From Sepiola atlantica (taxonomy: Eukaryota > Mollusca > Cephalopoda > Sepiida > Sepiolidae): a stretch of DNA of 64,000 nucleotides. Position numbers and translations under genes: made by a program. Position 1 is the first letter of the stretch; every line of letters begins with the position of its first letter. The notes below the pieces were generated by a model. The model was not told the origin of the DNA and did no database searches. It saw only the letters and a program-made list of their open reading frames with translations. The stretch lies in NCBI GenBank assembly GCA_963556195.1, contig OY744532.1, positions 97,476,665-97,540,664 on the forward strand, read 5' to 3'. Shown here piece after piece: positions 32,957-46,000 of the stretch.

Positions 32957-33004
<48 letters not shown>

Positions 33005-33022
33005 ATGTGTGTGTGTGTGTGT
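32957..33022. repeat. (TA)n(TG)n compound microsatellite
   Basis: TA run followed by GTGTATGTGTGTG. Confidence 0.95.
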
Positions 33023-33119
33023 ACAAAGCGAGTTTCGCACGAGCGTTGAACACTGTTGAGAATAATAACGATTTCCCCTGCATCCCTGGATAAATGTATC
33101 CTAATTTAAATACTTGTCT

Positions 33120-33260
33120 GTGCTAAATGTCGGTAGCGTTTGTCTCCTCATTCTAGCCTTAATTTATGAACTGCGTTTGATCTCGTGCGACCCTAGACAA
33201 CCATCACCCTCGCACTGATGAGGGCAAACACAAACGAAATTATATCGCCTGTAGGTAATA
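33120..33260 (+). repeat. tRNA-headed SINE family S2, copy C (decayed)
   Basis: A box B-like GCGTTTGATCTCGTGCGAC (about 33171) is followed by an intact CTGATGA at 33215-33221 preceded by CGCA, then GAA at 33236-33238 and TGTAGG at 33250-33255. Spacing and flanking blocks match copies A and B. Stem II no longer pairs and stem III is degraded. It precedes a (TA)n tract, as in the other copies. Confidence 0.55.
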
Positions 33261-33292
33261 TACACTTTACAATTTAATAACAAATATTTATA

Positions 33293-33379
33293 ATATATAC
33301 ATATGTATATATAATATATGTATATATCATATATATGTATATATAATATATGTATATATATATATATATGTATATATAA

Positions 33380-33442
<63 letters not shown>
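33293..33442. repeat. Interrupted (TA)n microsatellite
   Basis: TA with regular GTATATATAATATAT interruptions. The overlapping minus-strand frame is low complexity. Confidence 0.95.
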
Positions 33443-33444
<2 letters not shown>

Positions 33445-35052
33445 TAGCTGTACAGACTGTGCCCTTCGTAAGGTAAGTCTGGTCACTATTTCTAGTTACT
33501 TGCCTCCCAACGAGGACAGGACAAGGTTAAACACATGACCGTGAGGAATTCAAACCCCGAAAATTAGACACTCTTGATTACGACAAAATTAAAATTGCCT
33601 TAGTCGAGAATAATCACTCATTCACTTGTAATGAACGAAGACAGGACAGACTAAGTGTTGTATAAGAACATATATTAGACTAATAATTATTTTATTGCAA
33701 GAAAATATAAAAATACAATTGAAATTTGAACAAAAATACCACAATGCCATTTAAAGTGTGGGGAATGGAATGTCTTTGGTGATTAACTCTCTATCCTACT
33801 CTTTATATGAATTATGAGTCACAACGATACTATATGTACTCTCGGGGTCAATATCCACAATGTTTTTAAAACATTTATTTTCTTTGGATGATGTTTGAAT
33901 TTATTGAAAGTTATAGGTGGGAAAACAACAAAGAATTGAGAGAAACGGTTATTAAGTTCTTCCCAATACTTTCACAAAAATGGCAGCCGACATAATTAAA
34001 TAAAAAACAAAATAAAATAAAACACGATAAATAATATAACATATTAAAACGATAAATAAATAAAAAAACTGATTAAATAATTAATTGTGGAAGTTTAAAT
34101 GAATGCAAAACAATTTGGAAATAAAGATACAAACAAAGATATTTTATTGTAAATCTTGTTTTTAATTGTTTTGCTTGCAATAAAATTTATTTTAATGTGT
34201 TCAGACTTCAACTGAATGTGTTTGTCATTGTTTTTTATCATTACACATTTTTGAATTGTTTTAGAATTCTGTAACACACATAAATAATGTCTTGGCACAA
34301 AGAATACACTTTTCTTATACAAATAAAAGCAAGTGTTAACTAAGTTATTAGTTGATATTATTTTATAACAGTCGACAAGTAAGCATAACAGTTTATTTAG
34401 TTATCACGTCAAACAAAATGTTTTATTTTATGCAGACTTGTTTTGATATAAATAATATTTCAAACTTCACGGAAAAGCAACTCTTTTATTTTATTTCAGC
34501 CTTTTCTATGAAGACATGTTCGTCAACAACCTTACATTTCAAACTACGAGTCTATTTTTAGTTTTACCTTTAAATCACTATTAGATTTCTAACCATGAGA
34601 ACGACACGAATGCAATAATTGGTATCCTTTATTTAAATACAGAGCAATTACGTGATAGATCAAATAATTTCAGACATAAATTACAACAGTCATATATCCA
34701 TGTGTTTGCGTATAATCACTTTGCTCGTTGAGGAATCTTATTTATTTGCTTAGTATACTAAACCCCATGACGTCAGCAGATAAACCCGATGTAGACCATC
34801 TTAACGAAAATCGTGGTACAGACCCTGTATGCTCAGGACTCATGACATAAGCCGAGAGTTTTAAAAAACACAGTTTTCTTGTTTAGACACCTCTTTTTTG
34901 TTTGCTTCATTCTTTATTCTACAAGTTTTTGAAAACAAGATAAGAAGAGAAATAATTAAGGAAAATAAACAAAGATTAGAATGAGTTAATATACTCTCTA
35001 CGAAAATTACCCCATTGCTTTTATTTTTAAGAAGCGAAAACTAAAACGAATG

Positions 35053-35084
35053 TTAGAGTTACACGTAATTACGTGTAACTCTAA
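35053..35084. repeat. Perfect 32-bp palindrome
   Basis: TTAGAGTTACACGTAA followed by its exact reverse complement TTACGTGTAACTCTAA with no spacer. Confidence 0.95.
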
Positions 35085-35355
35085 AAGACAAAGACATATT
35101 AGCTTATTAAAGTTTCTCACTAAAGAAATGAATAGTTTGCCTGCAGTTTGCATCATTACATTTGTTTTTAGAGTAATCCTTTCATGCATGATCTTTATAC
35201 AGAGTGTATGTATATGATCTCACTTAGTCTTTACCCATATACCTTCAGGTTGAGTTGACTTGCGAAAAGCCCTGTAAAAACTGATCATGGTGGATCAATG
35301 AAATTCCTTCATGCCTATGACTCTAGAAGAAAACAAATGTAATTGTCAAATTCAA

Positions 35356-35393
35356 ATTTATGACAAATTTATGACAAATTTATGACAAATTTT
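35356..35393. repeat. 13-bp tandem repeat, 3-4 copies
   Basis: Unit ATTTATGACAAA(T). Confidence 0.85.
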
Positions 35394-37550
35394 CTTGTAG
35401 TATTTGTGGAAGAACAGTAAGCTTGACAGAGAGTACCCGTTCTTTTATTTAAAGCAATTTAATCACTACATGATATAGAGAAAAAATAGAAAACGTATTT
35501 ATTACTGTTTATACTTACACAAAATGCATCGTAACAATAGGTAATGCAAAACAGTATTAAGCGAATTTATTTAGCCAACATAAAAAAATCAATAAATATA
35601 TACAGCTGAGCAAGTGTAACAGTTCATAATTACAATCAAACTTGCGAAGGTATGAGTGCATGGTTCGGTAAGAACACTCTAGAATGTTCTCACTCGCAAA
35701 CAGATATATACGTTATGCAACAAAACGCTGTTCGTGTGAAAGGCAATCTCTGCTTCCGCCCAAGCCTGTTTCCTGCGAATTACAAACAGGCTATTTTGAG
35801 ATGTAACTGCGACAAAACGTTATATCTATCCCCTCGCTTATAAGAATTGCTTTACTAGACGATATAGAAATCATTGACACAATTCCATATCTATAGTCCA
35901 TGTGTGTTGGCGGACTCAACATATTTGAGTACTTAACATATTTGAGTACATAGTGTACTTAATTCTTTCTAGATGATATTTTGTATTGATGTAACTGTTG
36001 CATAAAATTGAGTTAAATTAAAGAGAATACGTTTTTCTTCAGACAAAACTGAATGCCCCTTTTGCACATAATAAAATAGCACAGTGTATTATAACGCAGC
36101 TACTAAACTACAAAAAATGAATCTGACATCTCCCCCAACTTTACACGTGTGTTTCGTTAAGTAAACAAGTCAATCTTAAAAATGAATGAATGGGTTAATA
36201 TTCAAGCAATCGCTATGTATTTATTATGCAGTTGTGTATGTCTATAATGAAATGAAATAGAAAACGTAGTGTTTACCCTATCTTACTGATGAAACTATGA
36301 TGATGTATACAAAGCAAAAGTAAAGGAATTATTACAGTCAAAGTCAGAATTACATGAAGACAAGTATATGTTTATTTTCAAGCGAATGTATGTTATGGCA
36401 ACGTGTTATGTACAAAATAATGAGGAAACAAAATATATAAATTAAATTATTAGTGCATATATACATAAGCTTAGGTGATACGCAATATGTAAGTAAACTG
36501 CGAAAACATTATATAAGTGTTTTGATACGAAATACAGATCTATATTCTCAGGAATTACTTATTAGCAATAAACGATTTGTATTTTAATATGTAACACCGC
36601 TTGCACCATAGAACAACGAAAAAGTTTGAAGTAAGTTGTACAAATAAATTATTTTAACTAATAGTATGATATGCAATTAATTTCAAATATAAATAGTTGA
36701 ATATTTAATGCACACATGTAGATCTGTTTACTGATAGCAGACACAAATTATTCTTATCAATGATGGAAGCAATTTGTTCTTATAATGATTATAATGAATG
36801 GCCTGATATTACCGATTTTTCCAGGACCGAATAAATATCTTTGTAAGTAATCAACTAAAAAAAAGATTTGTATTGCAAAGAACACGGGAAATCATTATGA
36901 ATAGGAAACGGTGTATTAGAATCAACTATTAATGTGTCAGCTGATATATATTTTTTCGATCTTATCTAGAATATCCGACTGACTTATTTTTATTTCACGC
37001 CAAAGAAGGCACACTGACACTAAAAGGTAAGGAGCTTATGTAAATTACAAGATTTTTAATAATTAAAATTACATTTGAATCTGGTAATTTCTCTAAGTGT
37101 ATGAAAACTATTTAAATTATTTAAATCTTTATAAAATTTAATATCACGCAATACTTTAATAAAATCTAAAGCTAGTATTAATATTTAACAAGTAATGTCA
37201 AAGATAAACTTAAATATTAACTCTAAATTAAAATAACGAATTAGATTATTATTCTTATAAATATCCAAACAAAACTGTGTTTACAAGTCATCAACATGGT
37301 ATACATGCTGCAAACATAGTTTAAAGCTTTCTATGCAAACGCAGGTTTTTAGAATTGCTTACTTTGCCTGACTAATACATGAACGATATACAAAAAAACG
37401 AACACATTTATTGCAATATTGTAATTTCACTTACTAGTTTACACAACGTAAACATAAACACAACACATATAGACAATTTCACTACATACCTGGGTTATCT
37501 TCTAATATGAACCACGATATATCTATCTATATATATATCCTTCTCTCTCT

Positions 37551-37569
37551 ATATATATATATATAATAC

Positions 37570-37610
<41 letters not shown>
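37551..37610. repeat. (TA)n microsatellite at the 3' end of PLE C
   Basis: TA run with a few AA and CA interruptions. Confidence 0.9.
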
Positions 37611-37613
<3 letters not shown>

Positions 37614-37644
37614 AGCTATGAAAATATATTTATGGGAATTAAGC

Positions 37645-37690
37645 TACACAGAGGCTCCCGCGTTTCATCCCCGGTAGGAATCTTCAGGCT
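37645..37690 (-). ncRNA. Hammerhead-like motif at the 3' end of PLE C
   Basis: Minus strand: CTGAAGA (37687-37681), TTCC...GGGGAT stem II, GAA (37666-37664), AC, loop GCGGGA, GCC in the place of GTC. The related fragment at 20741-20770 has GTC, giving stem III AC/GT with a 6-base loop and C17. Stem I could not be resolved. HHRs at PLE ends are established knowledge. Confidence 0.5.
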
Positions 37691-38151
37691 AAAATGCATT
37701 GAGTTATTTTTCCCAGGTGTTTTTATATACACGGCTACCTAGTTAACCAATCAGATTCTTTTGGCTTCCCACGAACAAAGGTGAGGGTTGTGATACTTCC
37801 TTCCTATATCGTGTTCTATTGTAATGGTATCTATAGATTTGCGTATATATCTTGTTTACTTTATTGTTCCAATATAATGGGTGAATTTTTTTTTAACACG
37901 AGGTTCCTTGTATTTCTATTTTAGGTTGTTATTTTTAAATTGTTATGCTTTTTGTTTAGTTTATTTATGGTTTTTTAATGTATTTATCGTTAGCGTGATG
38001 TAAATTCATTTCTGTGCAAGCAGCTGTTTGCTATCTCACTTCTACAGATTGATAGATTTCGGGGGTCTTTAAAATTTAGGATTTCAAATTTGTCATTCAG
38101 ACATAATCTACACGGGTCATCTAAGTTTCTACATGTTCTGACCATATCGTA

Positions 38152-38451
38152 TTACTTCCATTCAATTATTGGTGACCGTCCATTTTCTTTGAGCTCCCAA
38201 TAGTGGTTTTCTAGTGCTGTTTTAATTCGACATTCTCTGTTTTTAAATGTGCTTTTGTCATAATATCTAGTTTTTAAATCGAGGTAGGTCATACCCACGT
38301 AGTATTTCTTGTTATTAGGTCTTTCTCTGGCAAATATTATCGCTTGGTATACAATACTCTTGGTGAGGCATTTATTTTGTAGTGGACAAAGTGTACGCTT
38401 TATGCAGTTACGTTTTTTCTCTTCATTGCTAACTTTTTCATTTCTATTCAA
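38152..38451 (-). pseudogene. PLE GIY-YIG endonuclease domain
   Basis: A 99-codon open stretch reads CPLQNKCLTKSIVYQA, then NNKKYYVGMTYLDLKTRYY and FKNRECRIKTALENHYWELK. The Cys-rich CPLxxxC-T-xIVYxA lead, the YYVGMT box (equivalent to YIG) and the K-TRYxxHxxxF...LSxxxWxLK pattern define the PLE-type GIY-YIG nuclease that nicks target DNA for priming. The frame lacks an in-phase RT upstream, so it is a remnant. Its reading frame is intact, unlike the rest of the element. Confidence 0.85.
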
Positions 38452-39092
38452 GCGGTTACTATTAGCGTTTTGTTTATTTCTATATGTATTGTTTAACTTT
38501 TTGTTTTTCTTAGTGTTATTTTTGCTATATTATCATTTTTTTATGCAATTTGTTCTTTTTTTCTCCCGCTCTGCTGTTCTCTTTTAGTATTTTGTTATTG
38601 TGTGCCTTAATTATCATTTCTAGGTTTTCGCAGCCGCTGTAGGATAGTTTTAGATTGTTTTTATTGAATATTTTATGCATGGGATTGGTTACGTGAAAGT
38701 GTTTCTGAATCAGATTGAGGAATATTTTTCCCAGTTTAGTTTTTAGAATCTGGTTATAGTGCGGTGTATTGTAGATTATATTTCTTTTTCTTGTATGTTT
38801 ACTTTTGTTGTAATTATTAGTGTCCTGTTTTTTATATTTAATTTCGGTACTATGGTAACCACTACTTTTTAGAGCTATATTGTAAATGTTGATTTATTTT
38901 TTTAAAACACTTTCGTTGCAAGAATTATTGATAAGCCTACGTTCGATAAAATTTGGAATATGTTTTATGATTGATGGGGGGTGATTAGACTTTGGGTTTA
39001 CGTGTATTGGATTACGTTATCTTTTAGGTATGGTTCGTAAGTATTTTTTATTTAAGTTCAACGTGACGTCTAGAAAGTTTGTTGTTTTTATG

Positions 39093-39332
39093 TTAGTCAG
39101 TACTTCTAATTTTAGGCCTAGTTTTTTTCATTTCCATATGTATAATTTTCTTGAAATGTTCTCCCTTGACTTTGTTGGAATCTCTTATTATTGCTAATTC
39201 ATCATCTCTATAAAGGCCGATATCTGTATTATCAAATATATTTGTGAGTGTATATAAATGAATACCCCCAACAAGATCTGATGCCTCCGCAGAGTCATGT
39301 GCACCCATGGCCAAATCAAAGGAGTTTGTCAT
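39093..39332 (-). pseudogene. PLE C reverse transcriptase palm fragment
   Basis: 79 codons with LYRDDE at 39199-39216 (minus strand). YRDD in place of the more usual YVDD/YADD is characteristic, as far as I recall, of one animal PLE subgroup whose members also read MGxxDGAEVCELVG just before it. Here the homologous MGAHDSAEASDLVG is seen. Confidence 0.8.
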
Positions 39333-39553
39333 ATTTGTTTCAATCCATTGGTCATGGTAATTGATAAAGACTGATCTCCCACATTTGTTTTAATGATGTA
39401 AATGTCATACTTGGATATATCGATATACATTTCGGCAATTTCTAGGGCGATGTTGAAGAGTTCTTCTGATATTGACGGGTAGAAGTCAGCTATGACGACT
39501 TGTAAGAAGGTACATTGGTTCTTATTTTCGATATTGTTAAACCAAGCAAATAC

Positions 39554-39556
<3 letters not shown>

Positions 39557-39645
<89 letters not shown>

Positions 39646-39654
39646 TGTGTGTGT
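39557..39654. repeat. (CT)n(TA)n(GT)n compound microsatellite
   Basis: Three adjoining dinucleotide runs. Confidence 0.95.
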
Positions 39655-39656
39655 GT

Positions 39657-39730
39657 TGGAGTGAAATAAATTCCAGAAAGAAATCCGAGTAAGAGAGCTC
39701 AATGTACTAAACAGAGCAAGAATGAAAAAT
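39657..39730 (+). repeat. Dispersed repeat R5, copy 2
   Basis: Homologous to 13503-13577 over about 70 bp. Both start right after a (TA)n-type tract. Confidence 0.75.
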
Positions 39731-40014
39731 AGTAACATGGAATCACATAATAACCGGTGCGATAATTTATTTCAACCCTCCCGCCTTTTTCAAACATCTA
39801 AGCGAGACGATTACATTTTAAATAATTCAAAAAAATCATACTCACTATTACATACACATATAGAGATAGCGACATTATATTTAATACATATATGGAGAGA
39901 AGGGAAATTAACTGTTTAAGACGTATATTGAGGGGAAAAGAGAGTGACAACATATTTAATATATGAATATTTATATATAGAGAGAGGGACGAGAACATTG
40001 CACGATTTATAACG

Positions 40015-40017
<3 letters not shown>
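39731..40017. other. Unassigned AT-rich sequence
   Basis: Nothing recognised. Confidence 0.4.

Positions 40018-40063
<46 letters not shown>
40018..40063. repeat. (TA)n microsatellite at the left border of the satellite
   Basis: TA run ending directly at the first satellite unit. Confidence 0.95.
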
Positions 40064-40064
<1 letters not shown>

Positions 40065-40065
<1 letters not shown>

Positions 40066-43000
40066 AATACGTAGATAGGAGTAGACACATTATTATAAAC
40101 CATTGTTTCGTAAAGGTATAAACATTTTTTTTGAAAAACCATAACAATGTAATTTGTAGAAAATAAATAAATAACATTTATTTATCTTAAACTGAGCTTT
40201 CGAATATAAAATATTACTCGTCAGAGAGTTTTTTTCTTTTTTTTCTTCTTTCGTTTCATAGTCTGGTGTTTATTGACTTTGAGGAAGAAAATCCGTGTCT
40301 TGGGCGCGGTTAAGCCATTTTTGAATACGTAGATAGGAGTAGACACATTATTATAAACCATTGTTTCGTAAAGGTATAAACATTTTTTTTGAAAAACCAT
40401 AACAATGTAATTTGTAGAAAATAAATAAATAACATTTATTTATCTTAAACTGAGCTTTCGAATATAAAATATTCCTCGTCAGAGAGTTTTTTTCTTTTTT
40501 TTTCTTTCGTTTCATAGTCTGGTGTTTATTGACTTTGAGGAAGAAAATCCGTGTCTTGGGCGCGGTTAAGCCATTTTTGAATACGTAGATAGGAGTAGAC
40601 ACATTATTATAAACCATTGTTTCGTAAAGGTATAAACATTTTTTTTGAAAAACCATAACAATGTAATTTGTAGAAAATAAATAAATAACATTTATTTATC
40701 TGTAACTGAGCTTTCGAATATAAAATATTCCTCGTCAGAGAGTTTTTTTCTTTTTTTTTTCTTTCGTTTCATAGTCTGGTGTTTATTGACTTTGAGGAAG
40801 AAAATCCGTGTCTTGGGCGCGGTTAAGCCATTTTTGAATACGTAGATAGGAGTAGACACATTATTATAAACCATTGTTTCGTAAAGGTATAAACATTTTT
40901 TTTGAAAAACCATAACAATGTAATTTGTAGAAAATAAATAAATAACATTTATTTATCTTAAACTGAGCTTTCGAATATAAAATATTCCTCGTCAGAGAGT
41001 TTTTTTCTTTTTTTTTTTCTTTCGTTTCATAGTCTGGTGTTTATTGACTTTGAGGAAGAAAATCCGTGTCTTGGGCGCGGTTAAGCCATTTTTGAATACG
41101 TAGATAGGAGTAGACACATTATTATAAACCATTGTTTCGTAAAGGTATAAACATTTTTTTTTTTTTGAAAAACCATAACAATGTAATTTGTAGAAAATAA
41201 ATAAATAACATTTATTTATCTTAAACTGAGCTTTCGAATATAAAATATTCCTCGTCAGAGAGTTTTTTTCTTTTTTTTTTCTTTCGTTTCATAGTCTGGT
41301 GTTTATTGACTTTGAGGAAGAAAATCCGTGTCTTGGGCGCGGTTAAGCCATTTTTGAATACGTAGATAGGAGTAGACACATTATTATAAACCATTGTTTC
41401 GTAAAGGTATAAACATTTTTTTTTGAAAAATCATAACAATGTAATTTGTAGAAAATAAATAAATAACATTTATTTATCTTAAACTGAGCTTTCGAATATA
41501 AAATATTCCTCGTCAGAGAGTTTTTTTCTTTTTTTTTTTCTTTCGTTTCATAGTCTGGTGTTTATTGACTTTGAGGAAGAAAATCCGTGTCTTGGGCGCG
41601 GTTAAGCCATTTTTGAATACGTAGATAGGAGTAGACACATTATTATAAACCATTGTTTCGTAAAGGTATAAACATTTTTTTTGAAAAACCATAACAATGT
41701 AATTTGTAGAAAATAAATAAATAACATTTATTTATCTTAAACTGAGCTTTCGAATATAAAATATTCCTCGTCAGAGAGTTTTTTTCTTTTTTTGATTTCT
41801 TTCGTTTCATAGTCTGGTGTTTATTGACTTTGAGGAAGAAAATCCGTGTCTTGGGCGCGGTTAAGCCATTTTTGAATACGTAGATAGGAGTAGACACATT
41901 ATTATAAACCATTGTTTCGTAAAGGTATAAACATTTTTTTTTTGAAAAACCATAACAATGTAATTTGTAGAAAATAAATAAATAACATTTATTTATCTTA
42001 AACTGAGCTTTCGAATATAAAATATTCCTCGTCAGAGAGTTTTTTTCTTTTTTTTTTTCTTTCGTTTCATAGTCTGGTGTTTATTGACTTTGAGGAAGAA
42101 AATCCGTGTCTTGGGCGCGGTTAAGCCATTTTTGAATACGTAGATAGGAGTAGACACATAATTATAAACCATTGTTTCGTAAAGGTATAAACATTTTTTT
42201 GAAAAACCATAACAATGTAATTTGTAGAAAATAAATAAATAACATTTATTTATCTAAAACTGAGCTTTCGAATATAAAATATTCCTCGTCAGAGAGTTTT
42301 TTTCTTTTTTTTTTCTTTCGTTTCATAGTCTGGTGTTTATTGACTTTGAGGAAGAAAATCCGTGTCTTGGGCGCGGTTAAGCCATTTTTGAATACGTAGA
42401 TAGGAGTAGACACATTATTATAAACCATTGTTTCGTAAAGGTATAAACATTTTTTTTGAAAAACCATAACAATGTAATTTGTAGAAAATAAATAAATAAC
42501 ATTTATTTATCTTAAACTGAGCTTTCGAATATAAAATATTCCTCGTCAGAGAGTTTTTTTCTTTTTTTTTTCTTTCGTTTCATAGTCTGGTGTTTATTGA
42601 CTTTGAGGAAGAAAATCCGTGTCTTGGGCGCGGTTAAGCCATTTTTGAATACGTAGATAGGAGTAGACACATTATTATAAACCATTGTTTCGTAAAGGTA
42701 TAAACATTTTTTTTTGAAAAACCATAACAATGTAATTTGTAGAAAATAAATAAATAACATTTATTTATCTTAAACTGAGCTTTCGAATATAAAATATTCC
42801 TCGTCAGAGAGTTTTTTTCTTTTTTTTTTTCTTTCGTTTCATAGTCTGGTGTTTATTGACTTTGAGGAAGAAAATCCGTGTCTTGGGCGCGGTTAAGCCA
42901 TTTTTGAATACGTAGATAGGAGTAGACACATTATTATAAACCATTGTTTCGTAAAGGTATAAACATTTTTTTTGAAAAACCATAACAATGTAATTTGTAG

Positions 43001-46000
43001 AAAATAAATAAATAACATTTATTTATCTTAAACTGAGCTTTCGAATATAAAATATTCCTCGTCAGAGAGTTTTTTTCTTTTTTTTTTTTCCTTTCGTTTC
43101 ATAGTCTGGTGTTTATTGACTTTGAGGAAGAAAATCCGTGTCTTGGGCGCGGTTAAGCCATTTTTGAATACGTAGATAGGAGTAGACACATTATTATAAA
43201 CCATTGTTTCGTAAAGGTATAAACATTTTTTTGAAAAACCATAACAATGTAATTTGTAGAAAATAAATAAATAACATTTATTTATCTTAAACTGAGCTTT
43301 CGAATATAAAATATTCCTCGTCAGAGAGTTTTTTTCTTTTTTTTTTCTTTCGTTTCATAGTCTGGTGTTTATTGACTTTGAGGAAGAAAATCTGTGTCTT
43401 GGGCGCGGTTAAGCCATTTTTGAATACGTAGATAGGAGTAGACACATTATTATAAACCATTGTTTCGTAAAGGTATAAACATTTTTTTTTGAAAAACCAT
43501 AACAATGTAATTTGTAGAAAATAAATAAATAACATTTATTTATCTTAAACTGAGCTTTCGAATATAAAATATTCCTCGTCAGAGAGTTTTTTTCTTTTTT
43601 TTTTTCTTTCGTTTCATAGTCTGGTGTTTATTGACTTTGAGGAAGAAAATCCGTGTCTTGGGTGCGGTTAAGCCATTTTTGAATACGTAGATAGGAGTAG
43701 ACACATTATTATAAACCATTGTTTCGTAAAGGTATAAACATTTTTTTTGAAAAACCATAACAATGTAATTTGTAGAAAATAAATAAATAACATTTATTTA
43801 TCTTAAACTGAGCTTTCGAATATAAAATATTCCTCGTCAGAGAGTTTTTTTCTTTTTTTTTTTCTTTCGTTTCATAGTCTGGTGTTTATTGACTTTGAGG
43901 AAAAAAATCCGTGTCTTGGGCGCGGTTAAGCCATTTTTGAATACGTAGATAGGAGTAGACACATTATTATAAACCATTGTTTCGTAAAGGTATAAACATT
44001 TTTTTTGAAAAAAACCATAACAATGTAATTTGTAGAAAATAAATAAATAAAATTTATTTATCTTAAACAGAGCTTTCGAATATAAAATATTCCTCGTCAG
44101 AGAGTTTTTTTCTTTTTTTTTTCTTTCGTTTCATAGTCTGGTGTTTATTGACTTTGAGGAAGAAAATCCGTGTCTTGGGCGCGGTTAAGCCATTTTTGAA
44201 TACGTAGATAGGAGTAGACACATTATTATAAACCATTGTTTCGTAAAGGTATAAACATTTTTTTTGAAAAACCATAACAATGTAATTTGTAGAAAATAAA
44301 TAAATAACATTTATTTATCTTAAACTTAGCTTTCGAATATAAAATATTCCTCGTCAGAGAGTTTTTTTCTTTTTTTTTTCTTTCGTTTCATAGTCTGGTG
44401 TTTATTGACTTTGAGGAAGAACATCCGTGTCTTGGGCGCGGTTAAGCCATTTTTGAATACGTAGATAGGAGTAGACACATAATTATAAACCATTGTTTCG
44501 TAAAGGTATAAACATTTTTTTTGAAAAAAAAAAAAAAACCATAACAATGTAATTTGTAGAAAATAAATAAATAACATTTATTTAAACTGAGCTTTCGAAT
44601 ATAAAATATTCCTCGTCAGAGAGTTTTTTTCTTTTTTTTCTCTTTCGTTTCATAGTCTGGTGTTTATTGACTTTGAGGAAGAAAATCCGTGTCTTGGGCG
44701 CGGTTAAGCCATTTTTGAATACGTAGATAGGAGTAGACACATTATTATAAACCATTGTTTCGTAAAGGTATAAACATTTTTTTTGAAAAACCATAACAAT
44801 GTAATTTGTAGAAAATAAATAAATAACATTTATTTATCTTAAACTGAGCTTTCGAATATAAAATATTCCTCGTCAGAGAGTTTTTTTCTTTTTTTTTTTT
44901 CCTTTCGTTTCATAGTCTGGTGTTTATTGACTTTGAGGAAGAAAATCCGTGTCTTGGGCGCGGTTAAGCCATTTTTGAATACGTAGATAGGAGTAGACAC
45001 ATTATTATAAACCATTGTTTCGTAAAGGTATAAACATTTTTTTGAAAAACCATAACAATGTAATTTGTAGAAAATAAATAAATAACATTTATTTATCTTA
45101 AACTGAGCTTTCGAATATAAAATATTCCTCGTCAGAGAGTTTTTTTCTTTTTTTTTTTCTTTCGTTTCATAGTCTGGTGTTTATTGACTTTGAGGAAGAA
45201 AATCCGTGTCTTGGGCGCGGTTAAGCCATTTTTGAATACGTAGATAGGAGTAGACACATTATTATAAACCATTGTTTCGTAAAGGTATAAACATTTTTTT
45301 TGAAAAACCATAACAATGTAATTTGTAGAAAATAAATAAATAACATTTATTTATCTTAAACTGAGCTTTCGAATATAAAATATTCCTCGTCAGAGAGTTT
45401 TTTTCTTTTTTTTTTCTTTCGTTTCATAGTCTGGTGTTTATTGACTTTGAGGAAGAAAATCCGTGTCTTGGGCGCGGTTAAGCCATTTTTGAATACGTAG
45501 ATAGGAGTAGACACATTATTATAAACCATTGTTTCGTAAAGGTATAAACATTTTTTTTTGAAAAACCATAACAATGTAATTTGTAGAAAATAAATAAATA
45601 ACATTTATTTATCTTAAACTGAGCTTTCGAATATAAAATATTCCTCGTCAGAGAGTTTTTTTCTTTTTTTTTTTCTTTCGTTTCATAGTCTGGTGTTTAT
45701 TGACTTTGAGGAAGAAAATCCGTGTCTTGGGCGCGGTTAAGCCATTTTTGAATACGTAGATAGGAGTAGACACATTATTATAAACCATTGTTTCGTAAAG
45801 GTATAAACATTTTTTTTGAAAAACCATAATGTAATTTGTAGAAAATAAATAAATAACATTTATTTATCTTAAACTGAGCTTTCGAATATAAAATATTCCT
45901 CGTCAGAGAGTTTTTTTCTTTTTTTTTCTCTTTCGTTTCATAGTCTGGTGTTTATTGACTTTGAGGAAGAAAATCCGTGTCTTGGGCGCGGTTAAGCCAT

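Larger units (their letters stand above)
33443..37550. other. About 4.1 kb of AT-rich sequence without a recognised gene
   Basis: Open frames at 34095-34322 (-), 34352-34561 (+), 35007-35189 (-) and 35652-35843 (+) show no domain, repeat support or splice context I recognise. Small features inside are a perfect palindrome at 35053-35084 and a 13-bp tandem near 35356-35393. Being the least repetitive stretch, it is the likeliest place for host regulatory or intronic sequence, but nothing proves that. Confidence 0.45.
37611..39540 (-). mobile_element. Penelope-like element C with GIY-YIG endonuclease, - strand
   Basis: Minus-strand translation gives, in order: FDLAMGAHDSAEASDLVG and IGLYRDDELAII (39093-39332), the RT palm of a PLE subgroup with YRDD as catalytic box; a frame-shifted NFLDVTLNLN, SNHPPSIIKHIPNFIERR and SYSGCENLEMI region (38590-39090); and the endonuclease (38152-38451). 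The 3' end has a hammerhead-like motif and abuts a (TA)n run. The 5' end is lost near a (CT)n(TA)n tract. Stops and frameshifts mark a recent but dead copy. Confidence 0.9.

Noticed and set aside
36288..36310. CTGATGAAAC string (+)
   Set aside because: No room for stem II between the two motifs; chance occurrence.
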